Notes: generated by a model not told the origin, from the sequence alone. Counted from the stretch's first letter, positions 24,053-33,463 are shown. The stretch is 64,000 nucleotides of DNA from JAGQSZ01 sp049647585 (GCA_049647585.1 JBARXY010000011.1:248001-312000), one strand, 5' to 3'. Program-made: numbers and translations.

Positions 24053-25246
24053 GACGGACGGCTCGAATGGACGGTCACCCGGTAGCGGGTTCACCAAGGG
24101 GCAGCGGGTTCCCGTATAGATGGTCGCCATACAACGGTTGCAGTGGATACAACCTGATTCGGCAGACCTACCGTCCTGGTACTCGAGCAGTAGATCGGGG
24201 TTGTGCAGCAATGCCCTTGCCATCGCAACAAACTCAAATCCCTCGTCCACTGCTCCTTGTGCCGTCGACAGGTCACTGATGCCACCAAGAAGGATCACCG
24301 GCAGATCGAGAGTCTCCTTGAACTGACGAGCCATTGGTAGGAAATACCCCTCCTCATAGGGGTACTCGCGGAGGAACTTCTTGCCCACCATCCGAAATCC
24401 AGCGCGCAAATACCATGGAAGCGTCCCGGTGAACTCGGTGACCGGAGCTTCACCCTTGAACAGGAACATGGGGTTGGCGAGTGAACTTCCGGCTGTGAGT
24501 TCGATCGCGTCGATGACCTCGTCCTCTTCGAGCCACTTGGCAACCTGCAGGCTGTCTTCGATCTTGAGCCCACCCCTGTAGCCGTCGACCATGTTCAGCT
24601 TCACCGTCACCGCAGCCCGACCAGCAACCGTTTCCCGCACCGCCCTGAGCACCTGACGGGGAAACCTGGCCCGGTTCTCGATCGAGCCCCCGTACTCATC
24701 AGTTCTCGAGTTGAACTTGGGGCTAAGGAACGCGCTCAGCAGATAGTTGTGACCGAGGTGGACCTCGAGTGAGTCGAAGCCGGCCTCGATGGCGATCTCG
24801 GCAGCTCGCGAGTAATCGCCGATCACACGCGCGATGTCCGAACTGTCGGCGGCCTTGGTGAAACGTAGACCAAGCGGATTGAACATCCGTCCGGCAGAGA
24901 GCGACTTCGCCTTGTTCGACGATGCGTTTGCCACGGGTCCGGCGTGGCCCACCTGAGCGGCTGCGAGTGCACCTTCGGCGTGGATAACCCCGGTCAGTCT
25001 CTGCAGGCCAGGCACGGCGGCGGACACCAACTGGATGCACTCCTTGTGAGTACGACCTTCGGGGGCGACAGCCAGGTAGGCAACGGTGGTCATGCCAACT
25101 CCGCCCGCTGCGACTTTGCGGTGGAACTCGATCAGTTCGTCGGTGACGAGTCCGTCGGGCGTTACGCCTTCAAAAGTCGCGGCCTTTATTACCCTGTTGC
25201 GCAGCGTTATCGGGCCGAGCTGAGCGGGTTCGAAGAGGTTCGCCAT
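24050..25246 (-). CDS. Old Yellow Enzyme-family NADH:flavin oxidoreductase
   Basis: 398 residues. FMN-binding (beta/alpha)8 barrel with LFEPAQLGPITLRNRVIKAAT at the N-terminus, AQVGHAGPVAN, LEVHLGHNYLLSAFLSPKFN (substrate His/Asn site), NSRTDEYGGSIENRARF and VAMARALLHNPDLL. The C-terminal CIHCNRC ... C suggests a [4Fe-4S] site (C-x2-C-x2-C plus a later Cys), as in the 2,4-dienoyl-CoA reductase branch, but the long C-terminal FAD/NAD domains are absent. ATG 25246 is preceded by TAACAAT at leaderless distance; the open frame upstream is rejected. Substrate unknown. Confidence 0.85.
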   Translation of the reverse strand: MANLFEPAQLGPITLRNRVIKAATFEGVTPDGLVTDELIEFHRKVAAGGVGMTTVAYLAVAPEGRTHKECIQLVSAAVPGLQRLTGVIHAEGALAAAQVGHAGPVANASSNKAKSLSAGRMFNPLGLRFTKAADSSDIARVIGDYSRAAEIAIEAGFDSLEVHLGHNYLLSAFLSPKFNSRTDEYGGSIENRARFPRQVLRAVRETVAGRAAVTVKLNMVDGYRGGLKIEDSLQVAKWLEEDEVIDAIELTAGSSLANPMFLFKGEAPVTEFTGTLPWYLRAGFRMVGKKFLREYPYEEGYFLPMARQFKETLDLPVILLGGISDLSTAQGAVDEGFEFVAMARALLHNPDLLLEYQDGRSAESGCIHCNRCMATIYTGTRCPLVNPLPGDRPFEPSV

Positions 25247-25309
25247 CGCCCAATTGTTACACCAGCCCGCCGGGAGTGATTGGCTGGACCTGTAGGAGGC
25301 CTGAAGGGT

Positions 25310-25846
25310 GTGGACGCAATGAGTGAGAAGGCATCGGAGGGCACCGACGTCCGACCCGAGGATCAGGGCGGCGATCCGGCATGCTGGGCGCACCTGTTCG
25401 AAGATCCCCCCGAACCTCCGACCCAAGCCGCCATGGCCAAGCTGCTCTCCGACCTGGCAGACGGAGTCATCATCTGCGATCCGGAAGGATCCATAACCTT
25501 CTGGAACCGGGCGGCTACGAGAATCTTCGGCTGGGCGGAATCCGAAGTCCTGGGTAAGTCGTTGAACCTCATCATTCCGGAACGCCTACGGAAGCGTCAC
25601 GGTGACGGCTACGCGAGAGTCATGGCAACCGGCCACACAGGCTATGGCGATCGCCTGCTGGAGGTTCCGGCGCTGCATCATGATGGCCACACGATTTCCA
25701 TCGCCTTCACGGTCTCGTTGCTCACCCGGGAGGGAAGCTCTAGGCCAACTGGGATCGCAGCGGTCATCCGTGACGACACCGGGCGACGCCGGGAGCTTCT
25801 CGATCTTAAGAAGAGAATCGGAACGCTGGAGGACAAGTCGGGATAA
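25310..25846 (+). CDS. Stand-alone PAS-domain protein
   Basis: 178 residues, one PAS fold: LADGVIICDPEGSITFWNRAATRIFGW, SEVLGKSLNLIIPERLRKRH, DRLLEVPALHHDGHTISIAFTVSLL, PTGIAAVIRDDTGRR, ending in a short coiled coil. No kinase, cyclase or DNA-binding part. GTG 25310 lies 11 nt after AGGAGG; ATG 25319 is the alternative. It is followed 36 nt later by the ABC permease, so it may sense a signal (redox, small ligand) for that transporter or dimerise with another protein. Confidence 0.75.
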   Translation: MDAMSEKASEGTDVRPEDQGGDPACWAHLFEDPPEPPTQAAMAKLLSDLADGVIICDPEGSITFWNRAATRIFGWAESEVLGKSLNLIIPERLRKRHGDGYARVMATGHTGYGDRLLEVPALHHDGHTISIAFTVSLLTREGSSRPTGIAAVIRDDTGRRRELLDLKKRIGTLEDKSG

Positions 25847-25882
25847 GTGACAGCTGCCAGTAACAGGGCAGGAGGTACTGGT

Positions 25883-27001
25883 GTGTCATTTCTCTGGCTG
25901 ATCTCGCACAACGTCTGGTCAAAGAAGGTGCGATCGTTACTCACATCACTAGCGGTGGCGATCGGTGTACTTACCGTTGTGTCACTCGGCATCGTCACCG
26001 AAAGCCTGCGGACCACCGCCGCCAGTGTGCTCGAAGTCGGATCGGCCGACTTCACCTTCGTCCAACGGGGCTTGAGCGACATCCTTGAGAGCGCCATCAC
26101 CGAGGGCCAGCTGAAGCAGGTCCAGGGTGTGGATGGCATCAAGAGCGCCATCGGGGTTCTGCTCGATACCGAGAAGCTGAACTCCGACAACCCGCTTGTC
26201 GTTGAGATCGGCATCAGCCCCACCGACATCGCTGGCTTCGGCATCAGGATCAACGATGGCGCACCGTTCGGCGCTAAAGCGGCGAACGAAGTTATGGTCG
26301 GCAGCCGCCTGGCAGCCAGCCTGGGCGTGACCGTTGGCTCCACGGTCAAGGCCGGCGGCGGTGACATGAAGGTGGTGGGCATCTTCACCACAGGGAACGT
26401 GTTCGGAGACAGCGCTCTGATGTTTCCGCTGATTCCGTTCCAGGCTTACGAACGCCAGCCGGGTGGCCTTTCGATGATCTTCGCAAAGGTCGACAAGGGA
26501 CAGAAGATCCCGGTCGTTCAGAAGCGTGTCGAGAAGGAGATTCCGCTGCTCATCGGCATCAAGAACCTGCTCGAGTTCGGACGCGCCGACCGCAGCTTCC
26601 AGCTGATCACCGCGGCTGACCGGGCGGCGACGATCGTTGCGATCGTTGTTGGTGCAGTCATTGTCATGAACACGATGTTGCTGTCCCTCGTTGAGCGCTA
26701 CCGCGAGTTCGGGGTGCTCCGGGCGATTGGCTGGTCACGAAGACGGCTCATATTCCTGGTGGGCGGCGAGGCAGCGATCATTGGGTTCGTCGGGGCCATC
26801 ATCGGCGTAGGGCTCGCCGTTGGCGGCACAGAGATTCTTGCCCGACTCCCCTCGCTCGAAGGGATATTCCATCCGAAGTTCGAGGCGTGGATTTTCGGTA
26901 GGGCGCTTCTCACGGCGGCTGCGTTGACGCTGTTGGGTGCTCTTTATCCGGCCATTAGAGCGGCGCGGTTGGCGCCACTGGAGGCATTGAGGCGTGAGTA
27001 G
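25883..27001 (+). CDS. FtsX/MacB-type ABC transporter permease
   Basis: 372 residues. One N-terminal membrane helix (SLLTSLAVAIGVLTVVSLGI), a large extracytoplasmic MacB-like domain (about 45-240) and three C-terminal helices with VERYREFGVLRAIGWSRRRLI, the family coupling segment, ending PAIRAARLAPLEALRRE. GTG 25883 has GGAGG 7 nt upstream, so GTG 25847 is rejected. These complexes export lipoproteins, peptides or drive envelope mechanics; substrate unknown. Overlaps its ATPase gene by 8 nt. Confidence 0.88.
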   Translation: MSFLWLISHNVWSKKVRSLLTSLAVAIGVLTVVSLGIVTESLRTTAASVLEVGSADFTFVQRGLSDILESAITEGQLKQVQGVDGIKSAIGVLLDTEKLNSDNPLVVEIGISPTDIAGFGIRINDGAPFGAKAANEVMVGSRLAASLGVTVGSTVKAGGGDMKVVGIFTTGNVFGDSALMFPLIPFQAYERQPGGLSMIFAKVDKGQKIPVVQKRVEKEIPLLIGIKNLLEFGRADRSFQLITAADRAATIVAIVVGAVIVMNTMLLSLVERYREFGVLRAIGWSRRRLIFLVGGEAAIIGFVGAIIGVGLAVGGTEILARLPSLEGIFHPKFEAWIFGRALLTAAALTLLGALYPAIRAARLAPLEALRRE

Positions 27002-27692
27002 AAGTCAGGCCGAGGTGGCAACACCGGACGAGATGATTCGTGCTGTTGACGTGCGCAAGAGCTTCGACCGGGGTGTCGTCAATGCGCTCAACGGAGTCAC
27101 TCTGTCCGTCAAGAGCGGCGAGTACGTTGCGATCACCGGTCCGTCGGGATGCGGCAAGTCGACGCTGCTCCACATGCTCGCGGCGTTGGACAAGCCGGAC
27201 TCGGGACAACTCGACGTGGCCGGAGAAAATCTTCTGAAGCTCCGACACCAGGACGCATTCAGGCGCCACCAGATCGGCTTGGTGTTCCAGATGCACAACC
27301 TGCTGCCCCACCTGAGCGCCTTGGACAACGTCCGGGTCGCGATGCTGGGAGCAGGCGTAAAGCACCATGACCAGACCGAACGGGCCCAGGAGCTGCTCAA
27401 CCAGGTGAACCTCGGGGACAGATGCCATCGCCGGCCCCCCGAACTCTCGGGCGGCGAACGCCAGCGGGTAGCAATCGCCAGGGCGCTGGCGAACAACCCG
27501 CGAATTCTCCTGGCGGACGAGCCGACGGGGAGCCTGGACAGCGCCCAAGTGACCGTCGCGTTGAAGATCCTCGAGAAGTTGCGGTCCGAAGAGAACGTGA
27601 CGGTCGTGATCGTCACGCATGACAACTCCGTCGCCGCTGCCGCAGACCGCATCCTGGAGATGAAGGACGGACAGGTCGTCGGGCCCACCTAG
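26994..27692 (+). CDS. LolD/MacB-type ABC transporter ATPase
   Basis: 232 residues. Walker A GPSGCGKSTLLHMLAALDKPDSG, Q-loop VFQMHNLLPHLSALDNV, signature ELSGGERQRVAIARAL, Walker B ILLADEPTGSLDS, switch VTHDN. Partner of the preceding permease; GTG 26994 is inside the permease end and has GGAGG upstream. Signature and D-loop residues are intact. Confidence 0.92.
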   Translation: MSRSQAEVATPDEMIRAVDVRKSFDRGVVNALNGVTLSVKSGEYVAITGPSGCGKSTLLHMLAALDKPDSGQLDVAGENLLKLRHQDAFRRHQIGLVFQMHNLLPHLSALDNVRVAMLGAGVKHHDQTERAQELLNQVNLGDRCHRRPPELSGGERQRVAIARALANNPRILLADEPTGSLDSAQVTVALKILEKLRSEENVTVVIVTHDNSVAAAADRILEMKDGQVVGPT

Positions 27693-27766
27693 GCACCCAG
27701 CCCTGTTCATGCAATCGTGTCGCGAGGGGTGCCCGCTGGCGGTGCTCACCGGTGGGCGGGCCCACC

Positions 27767-27772
27767 TACACT
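27767..27772 (+). promoter_or_regulatory. -10 box of leaderless P-type ATPase
   Basis: TACACT, exactly 6 nt before GTG 27779. A GC hairpin with CCCGC/GCGGG and CGGTG/CACCG arms just upstream (about 27732-27760) may end the preceding ABC operon. Confidence 0.5.
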
Positions 27773-27778
27773 GACCCG

Positions 27779-30154
27779 GTGACCCATGTCGCGGCCCCCG
27801 AACAGTCGCCCGATAGCGAAGTCTCGCCCCAGAGGGGCCTGAGCGCCGCCGACGTCGAACAGCGGGTTGAGGCCGGGCTCACCAATGAGGTGCCAGAAGC
27901 ACCTTCGCGCACCGTTTCGCAGATTCTGCGCGCCAACATCTTCACCCGCTTCAACCTGTTGATGTGTGTCCTGTTGGCGATCGTTCTGGCCTGCGGGGCA
28001 TACAAGGACGCCCTCTTCGGCGGGGTCATCATCGCCAACGCCCTGGTCGGAATCGTCCAGGAGTTCCGAGCCAAGCGAACGCTCGACCGCTTGGCGCTTC
28101 TGTCGGCGCCCAGGGCCAAGATCGTCCGGGACGGCACCGTTCAGGACATGGCTGTGAATCAGATCGTGATGGATGACATCCTCGAACTGCTGCCCGGGCA
28201 TCAGATAGTTGCCGATGCGATCCTCGTCACCACATCGAATCTGGAGATCGACGACTCCATGCTCACCGGCGAGAGTGAGCCGGCCCACAAGCAAGTCGGG
28301 GAGGAGGTGCTGTCGGGCTCGTTCGTGGTGGCCGGCTCCGGGCGAGCACGGGTCCACAAGGTGGGTGCCGAGGCCTACGCAGTCCGCCTGGCGGAGGAGG
28401 CCCGCCGCTTCACCCTCGCGAAGAGCGAACTACGTGAGAGCGTCGACAAGATCATCTCCTGGGTCAGCTGGGCCCTGATTCCGACCGGCGCGGTGCTGCT
28501 GTTCAGCGCCCTGCGCAACGGGCACAGCTCGCTGCGCGAATCTCTGGTCACCACGACCGGTGCGGTGGTCGCAATGGTTCCCGAAGGCCTGATCCTGCTG
28601 ACGACGGTCGCGTTCGCGGTAGGTGTCGTTCGGCTCGCCCAGCGCCGCACCCTGGTCCAGGAACTGCCTGCCATCGAGATTCTGGCGCGGGTCGACGTTG
28701 TCTGCCTGGACAAGACCGGGACGATCACATCCGGCGAGATGGAGCTTGCCGAAGTACGCAGCATCGGAGACGACGAGGCGACCATGCTGGACGCCCTGGC
28801 CGCCATCGCCTGGAGCGACCCGAACCCGAACGCAACCCAGCTGGCCCTCCAAGGCCGCTTCGATGCTGCGCCCGACGGTTGGGAGTTGATCCGCAGCGTG
28901 CCGTTCAGCTCCGCCCGCAAGTGGTCCGCCAGCGAGTTCGACGGTCGCGGTTCCTGGGTCGTCGGTGCGCCGGAGATGGTCCTCAAAGATCCCGATCCCG
29001 AACTCGCAGATGAGATCCGGGGCGAGGCGGCATCCGGCCGAAGGGTTCTGGCGCTCGCCCACTCCGCAGCCAACCTCGACGGCGAGCGACTCCCTGACGG
29101 GCTCGAGCCGACGGCGATCATCATGATCGAGGACCAGGTGCGCCCCGACGCCCCAGAGACACTGCGCTACTTCCTTGACGAGGACGTGACGATCAAGGTC
29201 ATCAGCGGCGACAACCCGACGACGGTCAGTGCTGTCGCCCAGCGCGCCGGAGTACCGGATGCGTCCAATGCGATCGATGCCACCTCGTTGCCGACCGAGT
29301 TGGAGGCCCTTGCTGACGCCGTGGAGAACTCAACGGTATTTGGTCGGGTGACGCCCCAGCAGAAGCGTGCGATGGTCGCCGCGCTCCAGAGCCGTGGTCA
29401 CGTTGTGGCGATGACAGGCGACGGAGTCAACGACGTCCTCGCCCTCAAGGACGCCGACATCGGTATAGCGATGGCTTCCGGATCCGAGGCCACCCGCGCG
29501 GTCGCACAGCTCGTGCTCCTCGACTCCAACTTCAGCGGGCTTCCGCAGGTGGTCCAGGAGGGTCGCAAGGTCATCAACAACCTGCAACTCGTAGCGAGCC
29601 TCTTCCTGACCAAGACCACCTACGCCATCCTGATCGCCCTGGTGGTGGGCGCCACGGGGATTCCGTACCCGTTCCTGCCGCGCCACCTGACATTGGTGGG
29701 GACCCTAACGATCGGCGTCCCGGCATTCTTCCTGGCCTTTGCACCCAATTCAGACAGACTCAAAGGTGCATTCTTCCGATCGGTCGCCCTCATCGCGCTG
29801 CCATCGGGAATCGTGGCCGCAACTATGACCCTCCTCGCATACGTGTGGTCGCGGGGCCAGGTCGACTTCAGCGGCGAACAACAACAGACCATGGGGGCGC
29901 TCGTTCTGACCGGCGTCGGAATGTTGGTCCTGGTGCGGACCGCCAGGCCGTTCGTCCTGTGGAAGGGCGTTCTCATCGGATCGATGGGCGCTCTGGTACT
30001 TGCAGCGATCATGACTTCACCCGGTCGCAGATTCTTCGAACTCCATCTTCCTCCGGCAGATGGCATCTGGGTGGCCGTGGGCTTGGTCGGGCTCGCTGCT
30101 GTCGCCCTCGCGCTGTCCAAGCGGGTACTCGACCGAATCATCGCTCAGACCTGA
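27779..30154 (+). CDS. ctpE: P-type cation-transporting ATPase, CtpE-like
   Basis: 791 residues. Actuator loop DDSMLTGESEP, phosphorylation motif CLDKTGTIT, nucleotide-binding KWSASEF and hinge TGDGVNDVLALKDADIGIAM, ten membrane segments with VPEGLILLTTVAFAVGVVRL and the block QELPAIEILARVDVVC shared with mycobacterial CtpE (calcium uptake in M. smegmatis). No N-terminal metal-binding CxxC, arguing against copper or zinc. Ca2+ is the best guess for the ion. GTG 27779 is supported by the TACACT box; an in-frame GTG at 27752 precedes the promoter. Confidence 0.9.
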   Translation: MTHVAAPEQSPDSEVSPQRGLSAADVEQRVEAGLTNEVPEAPSRTVSQILRANIFTRFNLLMCVLLAIVLACGAYKDALFGGVIIANALVGIVQEFRAKRTLDRLALLSAPRAKIVRDGTVQDMAVNQIVMDDILELLPGHQIVADAILVTTSNLEIDDSMLTGESEPAHKQVGEEVLSGSFVVAGSGRARVHKVGAEAYAVRLAEEARRFTLAKSELRESVDKIISWVSWALIPTGAVLLFSALRNGHSSLRESLVTTTGAVVAMVPEGLILLTTVAFAVGVVRLAQRRTLVQELPAIEILARVDVVCLDKTGTITSGEMELAEVRSIGDDEATMLDALAAIAWSDPNPNATQLALQGRFDAAPDGWELIRSVPFSSARKWSASEFDGRGSWVVGAPEMVLKDPDPELADEIRGEAASGRRVLALAHSAANLDGERLPDGLEPTAIIMIEDQVRPDAPETLRYFLDEDVTIKVISGDNPTTVSAVAQRAGVPDASNAIDATSLPTELEALADAVENSTVFGRVTPQQKRAMVAALQSRGHVVAMTGDGVNDVLALKDADIGIAMASGSEATRAVAQLVLLDSNFSGLPQVVQEGRKVINNLQLVASLFLTKTTYAILIALVVGATGIPYPFLPRHLTLVGTLTIGVPAFFLAFAPNSDRLKGAFFRSVALIALPSGIVAATMTLLAYVWSRGQVDFSGEQQQTMGALVLTGVGMLVLVRTARPFVLWKGVLIGSMGALVLAAIMTSPGRRFFELHLPPADGIWVAVGLVGLAAVALALSKRVLDRIIAQT

Positions 30155-30172
30155 TCGGGCCCACGAGATTGC

Positions 30173-30232
30173 GGTGACCAGGACGGCGGTGATCAGTGTG
30201 ACGGTGATCAGAGTGGCGGCGATCAGAGTGGG
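30173..30232 (-). repeat. Four 15-bp tandem units at the 3' end of an ABC permease gene
   Basis: Units start at 30173, 30188, 30203 and 30218 (GGTGATCAGAGTGGC type). The last unit contains the TCA stop (30223-30225) of the permease gene on the minus strand; the second and third also contain ATCAG, so the stop and last codons were copied downstream into the spacer to the P-type ATPase gene. Confidence 0.9.
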
Positions 30233-30936
30233 GTGTGGTCGATGCTCGAACCCGAGTATCGGGCGTGGCGGCTGACCTGAACCCTTCGCGTGATGAACAC
30301 TCGGGCGGCGATCAGCAAAGCCACGCCGTATGCGAGGGTCTGTAGCACTGGAACCAGGACCGGCCCGTTGGCATGCACGCTCGTTTCCAGCAACTGAGCG
30401 GGACCGTAGAACGGCAGAAACTTGGCGACGAGTGATGTCGGCGAAGTTGCCAGCTGCATTCCGACCACACCTATGAGCAACAGCGTTCCCTCAAGTTCCC
30501 GATTGACCGCTGCTCCAACAGCAAGCCCGAACGGGATCGACTGCAGAGCAACCGCGCTGACACCTGCGGCCATTACCCAAGGTCGGTGAGGCTCGCTGAC
30601 AAGAGCCATCAGCACGCTGAACCCCGCCCCGATGAGTAGGCCCAGCGGCGCCAGGAACATCACTCGCCCGAGAAGCAGCTCCGGCGGTCGGTAGCCTCCG
30701 AGCACCAGTCGTTGGTCGACTTCCTCGGATGACAGTACCGAGAACAGGGTCGCCCCCGAGACAGAGAACGCCATGCCGATTCCGCCTGCAATCAACGGTC
30801 CGGCCCCGCGGGAACTCATCGACGCCAGGTAGAAGCACAACGGTAGGAGTACGAGAAGAAACAGCGAGACATGCCGCCGGGTCAGGTCACGGCCGTGCAT
30901 CTCGGCCATTATGAAGACTCGCCTCAGAGAGATCAC
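30223..30936 (-). CDS. ABC transporter membrane subunit (ABC-2/CcmB-like)
   Basis: 237 residues with six hydrophobic segments, e.g. VSLFLLVLLPLCFYLASMS, LLGRVMFLAPLGLLIGAGFSV and VLVPVLQTLAYGVALLIAARV. GTG 30936 overlaps the ATPase stop (GTGA). Together they form a two-component exporter of unknown substrate. General shape resembles ABC-2 or haem-exporter CcmB proteins, but no diagnostic motif is visible. Confidence 0.75.
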   Translation of the reverse strand: MISLRRVFIMAEMHGRDLTRRHVSLFLLVLLPLCFYLASMSSRGAGPLIAGGIGMAFSVSGATLFSVLSSEEVDQRLVLGGYRPPELLLGRVMFLAPLGLLIGAGFSVLMALVSEPHRPWVMAAGVSAVALQSIPFGLAVGAAVNRELEGTLLLIGVVGMQLATSPTSLVAKFLPFYGPAQLLETSVHANGPVLVPVLQTLAYGVALLIAARVFITRRVQVSRHARYSGSSIDHTPL

Positions 30937-31577
30937 AGCTGGCCTCTCCTGGAGCGTGAGGCATGGGCGGGAAGTTCGACGACGCGGTCGACCCGCTCGA
31001 GTTCGGCCAGCATGTGGGTCACCACCACGACTCCACGCCCTGCTGAGGCCCAACCCCGGCAGTGGTCCCAGAAATTGACGTAGGTACCACGATCGAAGCC
31101 CTGGTACGGCTCGTCGAGCAGCAGGAGTGACGGGTCCGCCAGGAGGGCCAGTGCCAGATTCAACTTCTGACGTGTCCCGCCAGACAGGTCCCGCGTGACC
31201 GTTCGCTCCCCCAGCGGATAGTCGAACTCCTTGAGGATCGCACGACCGCGCCGCAGCGACTCGGCACGACCGATACCAGCCCCCCGCCCGAACATCACCA
31301 GGTGGTCCTCGGCCGTCAGCAACTCGAAAAGCCCCGGAAGTTGAGGGCAGTAACCAATCCGCCCGTTGACGTGGATTTCTCCCGAGTCGGCCGCCTCCAT
31401 TCCGGCGCAGGTCCTCAACAGAGTCGTCTTGCCTGCACCGTTCTCCCCAGTTAGCGCCACAACCTCACCTGCGTGCACCTGAAGCCCGACGTTTTCGAGA
31501 ATCGTGGTGCGACCGAAGCGCTTCGTCACTGCAGTCGCTGTGAGCAGTACTGCCCCTGGTGGTTCCACCTTGATCAC
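30933..31577 (-). CDS. ABC transporter ATP-binding protein
   Basis: 214 residues. Walker A GENGAGKTTLLRTCAG, Q-loop YCPQLPGLFE, signature DLSGGTRQKLNLALALL, Walker B LLLLDEPYQGFD, switch VVTHM. The short length, the RQKLNLA signature and the GxD after DEP resemble ABC-2-type or CcmA-like ATPases. GTG 31577 with GGGAAG just before it; GTG 31568 is possible. Divergent from the ClC gene at 31659. Confidence 0.85.
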   Translation of the reverse strand: MIKVEPPGAVLLTATAVTKRFGRTTILENVGLQVHAGEVVALTGENGAGKTTLLRTCAGMEAADSGEIHVNGRIGYCPQLPGLFELLTAEDHLVMFGRGAGIGRAESLRRGRAILKEFDYPLGERTVTRDLSGGTRQKLNLALALLADPSLLLLDEPYQGFDRGTYVNFWDHCRGWASAGRGVVVVTHMLAELERVDRVVELPAHASRSRRGQL

Positions 31578-31645
31578 CTTCCCAACCAGGCAGGTGTGTC
31601 AGAAGATCCACCTTCCCGATTTGAGGAACCAGAGATATATCGGGT

Positions 31646-31651
31646 TACGAT
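31646..31651 (+). promoter_or_regulatory. -10 box of leaderless ClC gene
   Basis: TACGAT, 7 nt before GTG 31659, in an AT-rich patch (AGATATATCGGG before it). Confidence 0.5.
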
Positions 31652-31658
31652 ATTAAAC

Positions 31659-32918
31659 GTGAGAACCCAGTTCACCCGAAGCGCATTGTCAGACGCAGTT
31701 GTCCACATTCGATCAGGCCTGGGTCCCGCAGTCGTCGCAGTCGGAATCATCGGCGGGCTGGTCGGAGCGGCATACATAGGTGTCCTCCACCTACTGACCC
31801 ACGTGTTGGGGCCCACTCATCACTCCGGACTGGTGCAACTGGGAATCTTCCTCGGAGTCGGAGCGGCCGTCGCTGCGATCACGCACTTCGGAGGAGAGAC
31901 CGGGGACGTCGAACTCCTCGTGGCCAACATCCATGTGCTCGGAGGCGCCGAGGACGTCAAATCGCTCCGTTCGCTGATTCCGGCTTCGCTTCTCTGCGTT
32001 GCTGCCGGTGCCGGAATGGGCCCCGAGGCCCCCATGACCCAGACAACGGGCACACTCGGAACCCTCATCGCCACCAAGCTCAACCGTCCGATGACCGACG
32101 TTCGAACGTTGACCATCACCGGTATGGCCGCCGGGTTGACGGTGCTGTTCGGTGCGCCGCTCGGGTCGGCCCTGTTCGCGCTCGAAATTCTCCACCGACG
32201 CGGTCTGCAGTACTACGAGGCCCTTCTGCCAGCGATCGTCGGTTCGCTCTGCGGACTCGGCATATACGTGATGCTCGGGGACCTTGGCATCAAGCCGATC
32301 TGGTCATTCCCACCGGTACCGACCCTGCACGCGAGTGACCTGGCGATAGCCGTCGGACTCGGGCTGATTGGAGCTATTGGATCCATGGTCTTTGCCAAGG
32401 TCGCACAAATACTCAGCTGGATTTTCAGCTTCGCCCCATCGGCCCCTCGGTACGTGCTGGGAGGTCTGGCACTCGGACTGCTCGGACTCTGGTCCCCGTA
32501 TGCGCTCACCAACGGCAAGATTCAGCTCGAGGCTTTCCCCGACCTGCGACTCGGAGCTGGGGTGCTGGCGGTGGCCACACTGGCAAAGCTCCTGGGAACC
32601 ACCGTGACCATGGCATCCGGATGGAAGGGCGGATTCATCATCCCGCTGTTCTTCATGGGTTCGACCCTGGGACAGCTGCTGCACGTGTGGGTCCCCGGCG
32701 TACACGTGACAATCCTGATGGCGTGCCTGATGATTGCGTTGAACGTGGGAGTGACCAAGACACCTCTGGGCTCGACCCTGGTCGTGACCGAAATGGCAGG
32801 TCTGACGCTGTTGCCGGTGACGATCATCGCGGCAGTTGTCGCGCTCGTCGCAACGAGTTCGGTGAACCTGATCGACACCCAGCGGGCCCGGGATATGAAG
32901 GGCAGCGTCAAGGAGTGA
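31659..32918 (+). CDS. ClC-family chloride channel/antiporter without CBS domains
   Basis: 419 residues, about ten membrane helices. Selectivity-filter segments: GAGMGPEAPMTQTTG (GxxGPE, with the gating-Glu position kept), GWKGGFIIPLFFMGSTLG (GGxxIP) and later NVGVTKTPLGSTLVVTEMAG. GTG 31659 is fixed by TACGAT 7 nt upstream; frames open before it overlap the divergent ABC gene. Overlaps the MarR gene by GTGA, suggesting joint control. Could be Cl- or F- (the motif is not the F- type CLC-F Met-rich one). Confidence 0.85.
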   Translation: MRTQFTRSALSDAVVHIRSGLGPAVVAVGIIGGLVGAAYIGVLHLLTHVLGPTHHSGLVQLGIFLGVGAAVAAITHFGGETGDVELLVANIHVLGGAEDVKSLRSLIPASLLCVAAGAGMGPEAPMTQTTGTLGTLIATKLNRPMTDVRTLTITGMAAGLTVLFGAPLGSALFALEILHRRGLQYYEALLPAIVGSLCGLGIYVMLGDLGIKPIWSFPPVPTLHASDLAIAVGLGLIGAIGSMVFAKVAQILSWIFSFAPSAPRYVLGGLALGLLGLWSPYALTNGKIQLEAFPDLRLGAGVLAVATLAKLLGTTVTMASGWKGGFIIPLFFMGSTLGQLLHVWVPGVHVTILMACLMIALNVGVTKTPLGSTLVVTEMAGLTLLPVTIIAAVVALVATSSVNLIDTQRARDMKGSVKE

Positions 32919-33361
32919 CGGCTCAGGACTCCACCAGATCAGGCACTCCCCCGCGGTCCGGTCCACTTTCGCAGGCCGACTACCGGACGCTCGCCAGGTT
33001 CAGACACGCGCTGCGAGTGTTCCAACGCTTCTCCGAAGAGGCCGCCCGCGATGCCGGTACGACCCCGGCACAGCACCAGTTGCTACTGGCGGTGAAGGGC
33101 TTCTATGAGGATCGTCCCCCGACGATCACCGACCTTGCCGACCTACTGCAGCTCCGCCACCACTCGGCGGTCGAGCTGGTCCAGAGAGCCAGCGCAGCAG
33201 GCCTGATAGAGGCGGGACCCGACCCCGCGGACGCTCGTCGACAACTCGTCGAACTCACCCCCACAGGGGAGTCGATTCTGGCATCGCTGTCTCTCGCGCA
33301 TCGTGACGAATTGCGTCGCTTCCGCGCCGAGATGACTGACCTGCTGCTCGAAATCGACTGA
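32915..33361 (+). CDS. MarR-family transcriptional regulator
   Basis: 148 residues: RFRHALRVFQRFSEEAARDAG dimer helix, TPAQHQLLLAVKGF, winged helix TITDLADLLQLRHHSAVELVQRASAAGLIEA and wing DPADARRQLVELTPTGE. Likely represses its own unit or responds to an aromatic ligand. GTG 32915 overlaps the ClC stop. Its 3' end (codons EID and stop) is tandemly duplicated downstream. Confidence 0.88.
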   Translation: MTAQDSTRSGTPPRSGPLSQADYRTLARFRHALRVFQRFSEEAARDAGTTPAQHQLLLAVKGFYEDRPPTITDLADLLQLRHHSAVELVQRASAAGLIEAGPDPADARRQLVELTPTGESILASLSLAHRDELRRFRAEMTDLLLEID

Positions 33362-33414
33362 GCTTCGAAATCGACTGAGCTTCGAAATCGACTGATCCTT
33401 CGAGTCGACTGATC
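33347..33414 (+). repeat. 17-bp tandem repeat starting at the marR stop codon
   Basis: The last codons and TGA of the MarR gene (CTCGAAATCGACTGA) are followed by two close copies, TTCGAAATCGACTGA each preceded by GC, and a third diverged copy TTCGAGTCGACTGA. Every copy keeps the TGA. Confidence 0.92.
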
Positions 33415-33463
33415 TCGACACGTTCGACCGGTAGTTCGGGTCGACCGATTCACGTCAACGGGT

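Noticed and set aside
33347..33414. Repeats as a mobile-element target site duplication
   Set aside because: No transposase or inverted ends nearby, and copies are adjacent rather than flanking an insert.
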